Source: DASSUW01 sp963774155 (lineage in GTDB: Bacteria > Actinomycetota > Thermoleophilia > Solirubrobacterales > Solirubrobacteraceae). Taken from it: a stretch of DNA of 64,000 nt. Made by a program: the position numbers and the translations under genes. A model generated the notes under the pieces. It searched no databases and had not been told where the DNA came from. It was given only the letters and a program-made list of their open reading frames with translations. Of this stretch, positions 53,404 through 62,211 are shown in pieces (within the stretch, counting starts at the first letter, position 1; every line of letters starts with the position of its first letter). The DNA lies in NCBI GenBank assembly GCA_963774155.1, contig CAVZDW010000002.1, forward strand, positions 62,001 through 126,000, given 5' to 3'.

Positions 53404-54331
53404 ATGGCCAAGACCGACCGCGTGCTGCTGCTGCTCGAGGCGCTCCAGGACCGCGGCGCTGCTCCCGGCCCGCAGCTCGCCGCCCACCTGGGGGTCGACG
53501 TGCGCACGCTGCGGCGCGACGTCGAGTCGCTGCGGCGGCTCGGCATCCCGATCGAGGCGGAGCGCGGCCCGGCCGGCGGCTACCGGCTCCGGCCCGGCTA
53601 CCGGATGCCGCCGCTGATGTTCACGGCCACCGAGGCGATCGCCGTCGCGCTCGGCCTGCTGGCGGCGCGCCGCGACGGGCTCGACGCCGAGGGCGCCATG
53701 GCCAAGCTCCACCGCGTGCTGCCGGAGCGCGTCCGGCTGCGGGTCGAGGCCCTCGAGCACACGCTGAGCATCAGCGGCCCGGCGCCGACCGCTGCGCCGC
53801 CCCGCGGCGAGACGCTGCTCGCGCTCGCCGAGGCGGCCTGGCGCGGCCGGCGGATCCGCGCCGCGTACACCGACGGCACCGGGCGCGAGACCGAGCGCGA
53901 GCTGAGCCCCTACGGGCTCGTGGCCCACGCCGGCCGCTGGTACGTGCCGGCGTACGACCACGGCCGCGGCGAGCCGCGCGCGCTGCGCGCCGACCGCGTG
54001 CGGGACGTGCGGCTCGGCGAGCCCGGGGAGCCGGCGCCCGCCGGCTTCGACGCGGTGGCCTTCGTCCACCGCACGCTCGCCCGCGTGCCCTGGACGCACG
54101 CGGTCGAGGTCGTGCTCGACCTGCCGCTGCCCGCCGCCTCCGAGCGCTTCCCGCGCCTCGCTCGCCGAGCTCGAGGCCGACGGCGAGCAGACCGTGCTGC
54201 GGATGCGCGCGGAGTCGCTCGACTGGGCCGCGGGCGTTCTCGCGGGCGCCGGCTGCGCCTTCACGATCCGCCGCCCGGACGCGCTGCGTACTGCGGTACG
54301 AGCGCTCGCCGGTCGGCTGACGGCCGCGTAG
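53404..54331 (+). pseudogene. Frameshifted YafY/DeoR-type regulator with WYL domain
   Basis: The first frame gives the HTH_11 domain (RVLLLLEALQDRGAAPGPQL, HLGVDVRTLRRDVESLRRLG, GPAGGYRL) and the WYL domain (IRAAYTDGTGRETERELSPY, GLVAHAGRWYVPAYDHGRGE). It breaks near 54140-54157 after PAASERFP. The C-terminal WCX part (SLAELEADGEQTVLRMRAES to RTAVRALAGRLTAA, stop at 54329-54331) lies in the +1 frame. One extra base explains it. Repaired length is about 308, normal for the family. Its end overlaps the convergent membrane gene by 71 bp. Confidence 0.8.
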
Positions 54332-54944
54332 CCAAGGCCCACGCGATCAGGAGCGGCACGAGCCCGAAGCTGTTGTGGCCGAGCAGGAGGCTGGCGGCGA
54401 TCATGAGCGGGAACGCCAGGGCCAGCAGCCAGGCCGTCAGCCGCGGCGCGTAGCCGGAGCGGAGAAGGGCGATGCCGAGCACCGACGATCCGATCGTGCC
54501 GATCAGCATGCCCGGGAGCAGCAGCGGGAGGAAAACGATGTCGAGCGCCGCGCCGTTCGGATCGAAGATGACGATGAACGACGCGCCGACGAGGCCGAGG
54601 GTCGTCATCCAGTAGCCGGTCAGCGCGATGCGCCAGCCCCAGCGCTCGAGGCCTCGCGGTGCGGGGCGCCGAGCGTGGACGGCCAGCGCGCCTACGAGGA
54701 CGGCCCCGAAGAGCAGCGCGAAGAGCTGCAGGTACGTCGAGTAGACCCGGTCGGGCGACGCCCAGGTGAGCAGGCCGCCGGCCAGCTCGCGACCGGGATC
54801 CGACCAGGCGGCCACGGTCCCGGCCTCGAGCTCGGACGCGCCCTCGGACGTCCGGTGGTAGGCGAGGGCGAGCAGCGGAGCGACCACCGCTGAAGCGGTG
54901 GCCGCGGTCACGGCGTAGACGCCGGCATGACGTGAGATGAGCAT
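54261..54944 (-). CDS. Polytopic membrane protein, unknown
   Basis: This is 227 residues with about six TMs (for example VTAATASAVVAPLLALAY, YLQLFALLFGAVLVGALAVH, FIVIFDPNGAALDIVFLPLL, LLALAFPLMIAASLLLG). No motif is recognised. It resembles small actinobacterial integral membrane proteins of unknown role. The start is ATG 54944. The last 20 residues overlap the WYL gene and may run past the natural end. Confidence 0.65.
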   Translation of the reverse strand: MLISRHAGVYAVTAATASAVVAPLLALAYHRTSEGASELEAGTVAAWSDPGRELAGGLLTWASPDRVYSTYLQLFALLFGAVLVGALAVHARRPAPRGLERWGWRIALTGYWMTTLGLVGASFIVIFDPNGAALDIVFLPLLLPGMLIGTIGSSVLGIALLRSGYAPRLTAWLLALAFPLMIAASLLLGHNSFGLVPLLIAWALATRPSADRRALVPQYAARPGGGS

Positions 54945-54984
54945 GGGGCGATCGTCGTCCGGCGGACCACGCGCGTCGTCGGGA

Positions 54985-55000
54985 GGAGGATCGATCCTCC
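54985..55000. promoter_or_regulatory. 16-bp perfect palindrome in a divergent gap
   Basis: GGAGGATC is followed directly by GATCCTCC. It lies in the 108-bp gap between the membrane gene (start 54944) and the gene at 55053. A looser pair, TCAACC and GGATTGA, follows at 55003. It may be an operator; no regulator gene adjoins it. Confidence 0.45.
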
Positions 55001-55052
55001 ATCAACCATTGGATTGACGACAGAGCGCCGGGCCGGCGGTAGCGTCCGCCTC

Positions 55053-55738
55053 GTGCCGTCGCCACGCCGGTCCGACCTGCTCCTCGCCGCCCTCGTGGCG
55101 CTCGTCGGGACGCTGGAGATGATCGCGCTCGAGCAGCGCTGGACCGTTCTCGCGGCGTACTGGCTCGCCGCGGCGGTCCTCGCCCTGCCGCCGCTCGGGC
55201 CGGTGGCCGTCACCGCCGTCTGGGCACTTGCGCTGTCCGCGACCCACCCGAGCGTTCCGAGATGCCGCAGAAGGTGCCCGCGCCGGCCCGGCCGGCGATC
55301 GCGCGGGCCGACCTCCTGCTGCCAGCGCTGTTCGGCGCGCTCGGGACGATCGAGATCGTGGCGTCCGACCTCGAGCCCGTCGCGGCTGCACTGGCCGCGA
55401 ACTGGGTCGCCGCCGCCGTGCTGGTCGCGCGCCGCGCGCTCCCGCTCGCCATGCCGATCGCCGTGGCCGCTGTCTTGGCGGTGCCCGGCCTGCCCGCTGA
55501 GGATCCGGCTGCGTGGCTGCTCACGCTTGCGCTCGCGTGCCTGACGCCGGGGCTGCACGTCCCGCGGTCGCGCGCGCTGCTCGGCCTGGCGAGCGTGCTC
55601 GCCGCGTCGGCCCTACAGCTGTGGTCGAGCGACGACGCGGTGCTCGTGCTCACGCTTGCGGTCGGCTGCTGGGCCGTTGGCGCCGGCCTCGCGGCCGCCT
55701 TCGCGAACGGTCGCGAGCTGACCGCCGGTCGAGGTTGA
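55053..55738 (+). pseudogene. Tandem sensor-type membrane domains without a kinase domain, truncated and possibly frameshifted
   Basis: From GTG 55053 (TAGCGT at 55040-55045 ends 7 nt upstream) three TMs are read to about 55255. From ATG 55262, in another frame, a related unit begins (ARADLLLPALFGALGTIEIV against RRSDLLLAALVALVGTLEMI). It has six TMs and ends AFANGRELTAGRG. One missing base near 55255 would join the two. The sequence resembles the N-terminal membrane part of actinobacterial histidine kinases, but no HisKA or ATPase part follows. It stops where the convergent oxidase gene is also cut short. Confidence 0.5.
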
Positions 55739-56930
55739 CGCCCCAGTAGGCGCGCAGCTCGTCGTCGAGCTCGGGGTCGGGGAAGTTCGCGTACGCGCCG
55801 CCGGTGCCGTACGGGTGGGTGATCTCGTACGAGCGCCGGAGCCAGGCCGTGGCCGGCTCGACGGGCTCGCCGGCCTCGAGCGCGATCGTCTGCTTGAGCA
55901 GGAACCGCTCCTCGCGGTGCGGGAACGCGGTGGCGTCGGCGGGCACGCGGTTGTAGGCGCCGCCCCAGGGCGAGAAGTCCAGCTCGGCGCCCGGGATCAG
56001 GTTGTCGATCAGCGCCGCGAGCGCCTCGCTCGGGATCTCGCGGCGGAAGAACTCGGACTTGCTGTAGGGGTGCAGGGGGTCGTCGCCACCGGCGCCCGCC
56101 AGGTGGCGCTTGATCTCGCGGTAGCTGCCGTGGCGGAAGGCGGCCGAGGCGGGGTCGCCGAAGCGCGAGAGGACGGCGACGGTGTCCGCCTCGCTCAGGA
56201 GCGCCGCGCCGAAGAGCTTCGCGTCCTCCCCCACGAGCACGCTGGCGGCGACCTCGTCGGGCAGCTCGGCGGCCTGCCACGCCGCGAGCAGCGCGGGCGC
56301 CGCCGCCACCGGCCAGCGCAGGTCGAACGCCGTGGCGGCGGGCGGCGCGAGCGTGCGGAACGTGAACGAGGTGACGATCCCGAAGTGCCCGCCGCCGGCG
56401 CCCCGCAGCGCCCAGAACAGCTCGCCGTCCTCGCAGTCGACGATCCGCCCGTCGGGCAGGACGACCTGGGCGGCGAGGAGCGAGTCGCACGTGAGCCCGT
56501 GCAGCCGCCCGAGGATGCCGAGCCCGCCGCCGAGCGTGAGCCCGGCGATGCCGACCTGGGGTCCGCAGCCGGCCGGAATCGTGAGTCCGTGCTCGTCGAG
56601 GACGTCGTACACGCGGCCGAGCCGCGCCCCGGCGCCGACCGTGGCCACGCCCTCGCCCACCGACACCGCGTCCATCGGCCCGACGTCGATCACCACGCCC
56701 GTCGTGGTCGAGCGGCCGGCGAAGCAGTGGCCGCCGCTGCGCGCCACCGCGGGCGGCCCGAGGGCGAGCGCCGCCGCCACGTCCTCCGGTGTCCGGCAGC
56801 GCACGACGGCGGCCGGACGCACGTCGTGGAAGCGCGCGACGGCGGGCCGGTACGCCGCCTCGTAGCCCGGCGAGCCGGGGAGCAGGACCTCGCCGTCGAT
56901 CTCCCGCTGGAGCGCTTCCCAGTCAGGCAT
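55650..56930 (-). CDS. FAD-linked oxidoreductase, berberine-bridge-enzyme type, 3' end altered
   Basis: This is 426 residues. The FAD domain has ARSGGHCFAGRSTTTGVVID (His for 8-alpha linkage) and PAGCGPQVGIAGLTLGGGLG (Cys for 6-S linkage), so bicovalent flavin is possible. The substrate domain follows, and the BBE motif AYANFPDPELDDELRAYWGV is near the end. The usual last 25 residues (a V-K-x-x-Y-D-P type tail) are absent in all three frames. The frame runs instead into Arg-rich sequence antisense to the membrane remnant. Start ATG 56930 overlaps the cupin gene by 8 bp. Confidence 0.82.
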   Translation of the reverse strand: MPDWEALQREIDGEVLLPGSPGYEAAYRPAVARFHDVRPAAVVRCRTPEDVAAALALGPPAVARSGGHCFAGRSTTTGVVIDVGPMDAVSVGEGVATVGAGARLGRVYDVLDEHGLTIPAGCGPQVGIAGLTLGGGLGILGRLHGLTCDSLLAAQVVLPDGRIVDCEDGELFWALRGAGGGHFGIVTSFTFRTLAPPAATAFDLRWPVAAAPALLAAWQAAELPDEVAASVLVGEDAKLFGAALLSEADTVAVLSRFGDPASAAFRHGSYREIKRHLAGAGGDDPLHPYSKSEFFRREIPSEALAALIDNLIPGAELDFSPWGGAYNRVPADATAFPHREERFLLKQTIALEAGEPVEPATAWLRRSYEITHPYGTGGAYANFPDPELDDELRAYWGVNLDRRSARDRSRRRPRGRRQRPSSRPQA

Positions 56931-57276
56931 CCAGCCCGATCCGCCGGTCGAAGCCGGCGGGCGCATGGATGTTCAGCATGCGGACGGGCACGTCGCCGTC
57001 GTTGCGGAAGCCGTGCTCGACGCCCGGCGGGACGAGCACGAACGTGCCCGGCGGGGCCACGGTCGGCCCGTCCTCGAGCAGGAACGTCATCTCGCCCTCC
57101 ATGATGAAGAACGCGTCGTCCTCGTCGTGGTGAACGTGCGCCTCGAGCTCGCGTCCGGCGGCGATCTCGATGATCCCGAACGTGAAGCGCGGCGTGTCCG
57201 CCGTCCGGGCCAGGAACTCGACGTTCCCGACCCGATGACCCTCTCCGGGCGGGATGACGATGGCGCGGGACTCCAC
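56923..57276 (-). CDS. Cupin-domain protein
   Basis: This is 117 residues in one cupin barrel: motif 1 AHVHHDEDDAFFIMEGEMTF (HxH, E) and motif 2 PPGVEHGFRN (His). It would bind one metal ion. It leads an operon with the berberine-bridge-type oxidase, so a shared substrate is likely but unknown. The start is GTG 57276, and it is divergent from the subtilase gene. Confidence 0.85.
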   Translation of the reverse strand: MESRAIVIPPGEGHRVGNVEFLARTADTPRFTFGIIEIAAGRELEAHVHHDEDDAFFIMEGEMTFLLEDGPTVAPPGTFVLVPPGVEHGFRNDGDVPVRMLNIHAPAGFDRRIGLDA

Positions 57277-57328
57277 GAAAGGACGATCTCATATCGGGTG
57301 CGTTGCCTGCCGACTACAGGAGAACGCC

Positions 57329-59203
57329 ATGGTCCGCCTCACCGCCATCGCCGCCCTGCTCGGCACGCTCGTCCTCGCCTCCCCGGCGCATGCCGCGGAC
57401 CGGATCGTGCTCAAGCGCGAGGCGGGCCTCAGCTCTACCGAGCGCGGGGGCCTTCGTGCCGTCGCCGGCGTGAGGCTGGATCATCTCGTGCGCATCGACG
57501 GCGTCGAGGTCGTGCACGCCGAACCCGGGGAGCGCGCCGAGGCGCTGGCGGCGCTGCGCGCCCACCCGGACGTGGTCTGGGCCGAGCCCGACCGCCGCGT
57601 GACCGCGACCCGCGAGCCGCTCCAGAGCCAGCTCTGGGGCCTCGAGAACCTCGCCCAGAACGTCGGCGGCGTGCGCGGCACCATCGACGACGACATCGAC
57701 GCGCCCGAGGCCTGGGCCGTCACGCGCGGCGCCGGCGTCACCGTCGCCGTCGTGGACTCCGGCGCCGATCCCGGCCATCCCGACCTCGCCGCCCGCATGC
57801 TCCCCGGGCTCGACTGGGTCGAGGGAGATACCGACCCGGACGACCTCGAGGGCCACGGAACGCACGTCGCAGGGACGGTGGCGGCCGCCGACAACGGCGA
57901 CGGCGTGGTCGGCGTCGCGCCGCAGGCCGCCGTCCTCCCGCTCCGCGTGCTCGACGCCGACGGCGCCGGCTGGAGCTCCGACGTCGCCGCCGCGTTCGAC
58001 TACGCCGGCGATCAGGGCGTCCGCATCGTCAACGCCTCGCTCGGCGCCGACCAGCCCACGCTGGCCGAGCGGCAGGCGATCCAGGATCACCCGAACACGC
58101 TCTACGTCGTGGCGGCCGGCAACGACGAGGTGAACGTCGAGGTCACGCCGCACTACCCGTGCTCGTACCCCGAGGCCAACGTGCTCTGCGTCGGCGCCAC
58201 CGATCAGGACGACGCGCTGGCGGGCTTCTCGAACTACGGCGCCACCTCGGTCGACCTCTTCGCGCCCGGCGTCGACATCGTCTCCGACTATCCGCGCGCC
58301 CGCTCGACCATCCTCGACAACTGGTACGAGACCGGCGACGGCTACGAGATCATGAACGGCACCTCGATGGCCGCACCGCACGTCTCCGGCGCCGCCGCGC
58401 TGGTGGCCGCCGCGCACCCGGGGTATGGCGCCGCCGACATCAAGGCGGACCTCATGAACAGCGCCGACCCGGTCGTCTCCCTGACCGGCAAGGGCGTGAT
58501 CGCGGGCCGCCTCAACGCCGCGCGGGCGCTCGGCCTCAACCCGCCCGCGCCGGCCGACACCATCCCTCCCGGCCAGCCGCTCGGGGCGGTTGCCGTCGCG
58601 GGCATCAACAGCGCGACGCTCGAGTGGGACGACACGGTGCACGCCGGCCTGGCCGGCTATCGCATCTACCGCCGGACCGCCGCGGGCGTCTGGAGCGTGA
58701 TCCCGCTCGCCGAGCCGGCGACCAGCGAAGCCGTGATGTCCGGCCTCCCGTCCACGCGCAGCGTGATCTTCGGCGTCTCCGCGGTCGACACGGCCGGCAA
58801 CGAGAGCGTCGTGCGCTCCTTCAACGCCGTGGTCCCGCTCGCGCCGCCCGTCACCCCGCCGGCACCGCCGGCCGACGGCGGCACACCGACCATCGTGCCG
58901 ATCCCGGCGGCGGTGGGCTCGCTCAAGCTCTCCGGCAGGGTCGTGGTGTGCGCCGGCAAGCGCTGCCGCCCCCGCTCCGGCCGTCTCAGCTTCTCCACGT
59001 CCGCCGCCACGACGCTCAACGTCAAGCTGGAGCGGCGCGGCGCGCGGGCCACGGCCACGACGGTCGCGGTGCCCGCCGGGACGACGCGCTGGAAGGTCTC
59101 CCGCACGGTCGCCGGCCTGCGCGTGAGGCCCGGCCGCTACCAGCTGACGCTCACGGCTCCGGCCGGTCCTGCGTCGCTCGGCTTCCAGGTTCGAGGGCGC
59201 TGA
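57329..59203 (+). CDS. Secreted subtilisin-like (S8) serine protease
   Basis: This is 624 residues. Signal peptide MVRLTAIAALLGTLVLASPA, I9-like propeptide (about 25-90), then the catalytic domain: Asp in TVAVVDSGADPGHPDL, His in GHGTHVAGTVAAADNGDGVV and Ser in NGTSMAAPHVSGAAAL. A fibronectin III-like domain (SATLEWDDTVHAGLAGYRIY) and a C-terminal beta-sandwich follow. It is an exported endoprotease that probably matures itself. ATG 57329 has CAGGAGAA upstream; a longer in-frame start at 57254 is unlikely. Confidence 0.92.
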   Translation: MVRLTAIAALLGTLVLASPAHAADRIVLKREAGLSSTERGGLRAVAGVRLDHLVRIDGVEVVHAEPGERAEALAALRAHPDVVWAEPDRRVTATREPLQSQLWGLENLAQNVGGVRGTIDDDIDAPEAWAVTRGAGVTVAVVDSGADPGHPDLAARMLPGLDWVEGDTDPDDLEGHGTHVAGTVAAADNGDGVVGVAPQAAVLPLRVLDADGAGWSSDVAAAFDYAGDQGVRIVNASLGADQPTLAERQAIQDHPNTLYVVAAGNDEVNVEVTPHYPCSYPEANVLCVGATDQDDALAGFSNYGATSVDLFAPGVDIVSDYPRARSTILDNWYETGDGYEIMNGTSMAAPHVSGAAALVAAAHPGYGAADIKADLMNSADPVVSLTGKGVIAGRLNAARALGLNPPAPADTIPPGQPLGAVAVAGINSATLEWDDTVHAGLAGYRIYRRTAAGVWSVIPLAEPATSEAVMSGLPSTRSVIFGVSAVDTAGNESVVRSFNAVVPLAPPVTPPAPPADGGTPTIVPIPAAVGSLKLSGRVVVCAGKRCRPRSGRLSFSTSAATTLNVKLERRGARATATTVAVPAGTTRWKVSRTVAGLRVRPGRYQLTLTAPAGPASLGFQVRGR

Positions 59204-59210
59204 TCCGCCC

Positions 59211-59231
59211 CGGCCCCCACAATGGGGGCCG
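59211..59231. promoter_or_regulatory. 9-bp-stem hairpin abutting the nhaA start codon
   Basis: Arms CGGCCCCCA and TGGGGGCCG pair perfectly around CAA. The hairpin begins 7 bp after the subtilase stop and ends on the base before the nhaA ATG. It could end subtilase transcription, although there is no T-run, or hide the nhaA start in a read-through message. Confidence 0.6.
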
Positions 59232-61118
59232 ATGAGCACCGCCGCACCGTTCCAGGGCACCACCGCGTGGGCGCGCAACCTCGCCGCCCCGCTCCGCGAC
59301 TTCCTGCGCAACGAGACCGGCAGCGCCGTCGTCCTGCTCGTCGCGGCGATCGCTGCGTTGCTGTGGGCGAACTCGCCGTGGGCGGACTCCTACGAGCAGG
59401 TGTGGACGACCGATCTCTCGATCGCTCTCGGCAGCCACGACCTCACCCTCGACCTGCGCGACTGGATCAACGAGGGCCTGATGACGTTCTTCTTCCTCGT
59501 CGTCGGGCTCGAGGCCAAGCGGGAGTTCGACATCGGGCAGCTGCGTGAGCGCAAGCGCGCCGCGATCCCGCTCGGCGCCGCGCTCGGCGGCATGGCGCTG
59601 GCCGTGGCGGTCTACCTGCTCTTCAACTTCGGCGGCGGGGCGGCGCACGGCTGGGGCACCGCGATGTCGACCGACACCGCATTCGCCCTCGGGGTCCTGG
59701 CCCTGCTCGCGCCGCGGGCGACGCGGCTCCGGCTGCAGCTGCTCACCATCGCCGTGTTCGACGACCTCGTGGCGCTGCTGGTCATCGCCACCGTGTACTC
59801 GGACTCGATCGAGATGCTCCCGCTGCTCATCGCGGGCGCGCTCTTCGTCGCGCTCATCCCCCTGCGGTACGTGCCGCCCGGCTACCGCGGGCCGATCGCC
59901 GCGGTGCTCGGCGTCGGCGTCTGGGCCGGGCTGCACGAGGGTGGCATCGACCCCGTCGTCACGGGCCTGGCGGTCGGGTTGATCACCGGCGCCTATCCGC
60001 CTGCCCGCGCCAACCTCGTGCAGGTCACCGAGCTGGCGCGCTCGTTCCGCGAGCAGCCCTCGCCCGCGCTCGCCCGCTCGGCCCAGCTCAGCGTGGCGGC
60101 GGCGATCTCACCCAACGAGCGGATCCAGTACCGGCTGCATCCGTGGACGAGCTACGTGATCGTGCCGCTCTTCGCGCTCGCCAACACGGGCCTGACGATC
60201 GACGGTGACCTGCTCGCCGACGCCGTGACCTCGCCGATCACGCTCGGCATCTTCTTCGGTTACGTGGTCGGCAAGCCGCTGGGCATCCTGGTCGGCACCT
60301 GGCTCGTGACCGTGATCTGGCCCGGCGAGATACGCCTGGCGGTGAGCTGGCCGGTGCGGGTCGGGGGTGCGGTGGTCTCCGGCATCGGCTTCACCGTCAC
60401 GCTCCTGATCGCCAGCGTGGTCTTCGACGGCCAGGAGCTCGACGAGGCCAAGTTGGGCGTGCTCGCGTCGGCCGTCGTCACCTCGCTGATCGCCTGGGCC
60501 GTGTTCCGCGGCATCGCGCGCCTGCCGGCGGAGGTCCGCGCGCGCCAGATGAGCCGCACGGCCGAGGACCTCACCGATCTGGCGGAGGACGTCGACGCGG
60601 AGCGCGACCACATCCGCGGCGCGCCCGCCGCGCCGGTGACGCTCGTGGAATACGGCGACTACGAGTGCCCGTACTGCGGGCAGGCCGAGGTGGCGATCCG
60701 CCAGCTGCTCGACTCGTTCGGGGACGACCTGCGCTACGTCTGGCGCCACCTGCCGCTCAACGACGTCCACCCCAACGCGCAGCTCGCCGCCGAGGCGGCC
60801 GAGGCGGCGGCCGCCCAGGGCGCGTTCTGGCCGTTCCACGACGCGCTGCTCGCGCACCAGGACGCGCTGACGCCGAAGGACCTCGACCACACCGCCGGAG
60901 ACCTCGGGCTCGACCGCGAGCGCTTCCGGCAGGACCTGCGCCAGCACGAGCACGCCGGCCGGGTGGAGGACGACGTGGCGACCGCCGACGCCAGCGGCGT
61001 GGCCGGCACGCCGACGTTCTTCATCAACGGCCGGCGCCACGAGGGCGCCTACGACGTGGCGACCCTCACCGCCGCCGTCAAGTCCGCCCAGCGACGTGCA
61101 AGGCTGGTTCCCACATGA
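59232..61118 (+). CDS. nhaA: Na+/H+ antiporter NhaA fused to a DsbA-like thioredoxin domain
   Basis: This is 628 residues. Residues 1-435 are NhaA with about 12 TMs: GLMTFFFLVVGLEAKREFDI, GTAMSTDTAFALGVLALLAP and IAVFDDLVALLVIATVY, with the DD pair for ion binding. From about 455 follows a DSBA/thioredoxin domain: TLVEYGDYECPYCGQAEVAI (CPYC) and VAGTPTFFINGRR (cis-Pro). The fusion is known in actinobacteria. It couples sodium/pH control with a redox domain, whose location depends on the topology. It overlaps the next gene as ATGA. Confidence 0.93.
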   Translation: MSTAAPFQGTTAWARNLAAPLRDFLRNETGSAVVLLVAAIAALLWANSPWADSYEQVWTTDLSIALGSHDLTLDLRDWINEGLMTFFFLVVGLEAKREFDIGQLRERKRAAIPLGAALGGMALAVAVYLLFNFGGGAAHGWGTAMSTDTAFALGVLALLAPRATRLRLQLLTIAVFDDLVALLVIATVYSDSIEMLPLLIAGALFVALIPLRYVPPGYRGPIAAVLGVGVWAGLHEGGIDPVVTGLAVGLITGAYPPARANLVQVTELARSFREQPSPALARSAQLSVAAAISPNERIQYRLHPWTSYVIVPLFALANTGLTIDGDLLADAVTSPITLGIFFGYVVGKPLGILVGTWLVTVIWPGEIRLAVSWPVRVGGAVVSGIGFTVTLLIASVVFDGQELDEAKLGVLASAVVTSLIAWAVFRGIARLPAEVRARQMSRTAEDLTDLAEDVDAERDHIRGAPAAPVTLVEYGDYECPYCGQAEVAIRQLLDSFGDDLRYVWRHLPLNDVHPNAQLAAEAAEAAAAQGAFWPFHDALLAHQDALTPKDLDHTAGDLGLDRERFRQDLRQHEHAGRVEDDVATADASGVAGTPTFFINGRRHEGAYDVATLTAAVKSAQRRARLVPT

Positions 61119-61885
61119 GGATCACGCACATCGGCGGGCCGACCGTCCTGATCGAGATCGGGGAGCTGCGGCTCCTCACGGACCCCACGTTCGACCCCGC
61201 GGGCAAGCGCTATCGCTTCGGCTGGGGAACGGCTTCGCGCAAGGTGACGGGCCCGGCGGTGGCGCCCGCCGATCTCGGCCGGATCGACGCGGTGCTGCTC
61301 TCCCATGACCACCACGGCGACAACCTCGATCCGGCGGGGCGTGCGCTGCTGCCGTCGGCGGGGGTGGTGGTCACCACCACGTCGGGCGCCGGGCGGCTGG
61401 GCGGCTCGGCCCGCGGGCTGGCGCCGTGGGAGACGACGGCGCTGGACGGCATCGAGATCACGGCCACGCCGTGCCGCCACGGGCCGCCGGGCTTCGGGCC
61501 GATCGTGGGCGACGTGATCGGCTTCGTCCTGCGCTGGGACGACCACGTGGTGTGGATCTCCGGCGACACGGTGCTCTACGACGGCGTGCGCTCGGTCGCC
61601 GGGCGCTGGGACATCGACGTCGCGCTCCTGCACCTGGGCGGCGTCCAGTTCCCGGTCACCGGCCCGCTGCGGTACACGATGACCGCGAGCGACGCCGTCG
61701 AGCTGTGCGGGCTCGTCAAGCCGCACACCGTGATCCCGGTCCACTACGAGGGCTGGTCGCACTTCAGACAGGGCCGCGAGGCGATCGAGCGCGAGTGGGC
61801 TTCGGCGCCGGAGGCGTTCCGGCGCAGCGTCCGCTGGGTGCCGATCGGGGAGCCGGTGGACTTCTTCGAAGGAGGAGCTGACTGA
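61115..61885 (+). CDS. Metallo-beta-lactamase-fold hydrolase, UlaG-like
   Basis: This is 256 residues with THIGGPTVLIEIGELRLLTD, the metal motif LLSHDHHGDNLDPAG, GDVIGFVLRWDDHVVWISGD and HTVIPVHYEGWSHF. It is of the UlaG/RNase-Z-like class that hydrolyses cyclic or phosphodiester substrates. The substrate is unknown. It overlaps nhaA by 4 bp and the cupin gene by 1 bp (TGATG), so the three genes are one operon. Confidence 0.88.
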   Translation: MRITHIGGPTVLIEIGELRLLTDPTFDPAGKRYRFGWGTASRKVTGPAVAPADLGRIDAVLLSHDHHGDNLDPAGRALLPSAGVVVTTTSGAGRLGGSARGLAPWETTALDGIEITATPCRHGPPGFGPIVGDVIGFVLRWDDHVVWISGDTVLYDGVRSVAGRWDIDVALLHLGGVQFPVTGPLRYTMTASDAVELCGLVKPHTVIPVHYEGWSHFRQGREAIEREWASAPEAFRRSVRWVPIGEPVDFFEGGAD

Positions 61886-62211
61886 TGCGGATCAAGGTGG
61901 AGGACCTGCCCCGGGGCGAGAACTCGGCCATCTTCAACGGCCACGAGCAGGGCGCCTCGGTCTCCTTCTTCCTCTCGAGCAACCGCCAGGGCTCGGGCCC
62001 GAGCCTGCACCAGCACGAGTACGAGGAGACGTTCATCGTCCAGGAGGGCGACGTGCTCTTCACGCTCGGCGACGAGGAGTTCGCGGCCGGCCCGGGCGAC
62101 ATCGTGGTCGTGCCCGCGGGGACGCCGCACAAGTTCGTCAGCCGCGGCGAGACGCACCGGCAGATCAGCATCCACCCGGTCCCGCGCATGAAGACGGAGT
62201 GGCTCGACTAG
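61885..62211 (+). CDS. Cupin-domain protein
   Basis: This is 108 residues with motif 1 PSLHQHEYEETFIVQEGDVL (HxH...E) and motif 2 VPAGTPHKFVSRG (His), so the 3-His-1-Glu metal site is intact. It is the last gene of the nhaA operon, coupled to the hydrolase by TGATG. Its stop shares CTAG with the convergent SDR gene. The function is unknown. Confidence 0.88.
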   Translation: MRIKVEDLPRGENSAIFNGHEQGASVSFFLSSNRQGSGPSLHQHEYEETFIVQEGDVLFTLGDEEFAAGPGDIVVVPAGTPHKFVSRGETHRQISIHPVPRMKTEWLD

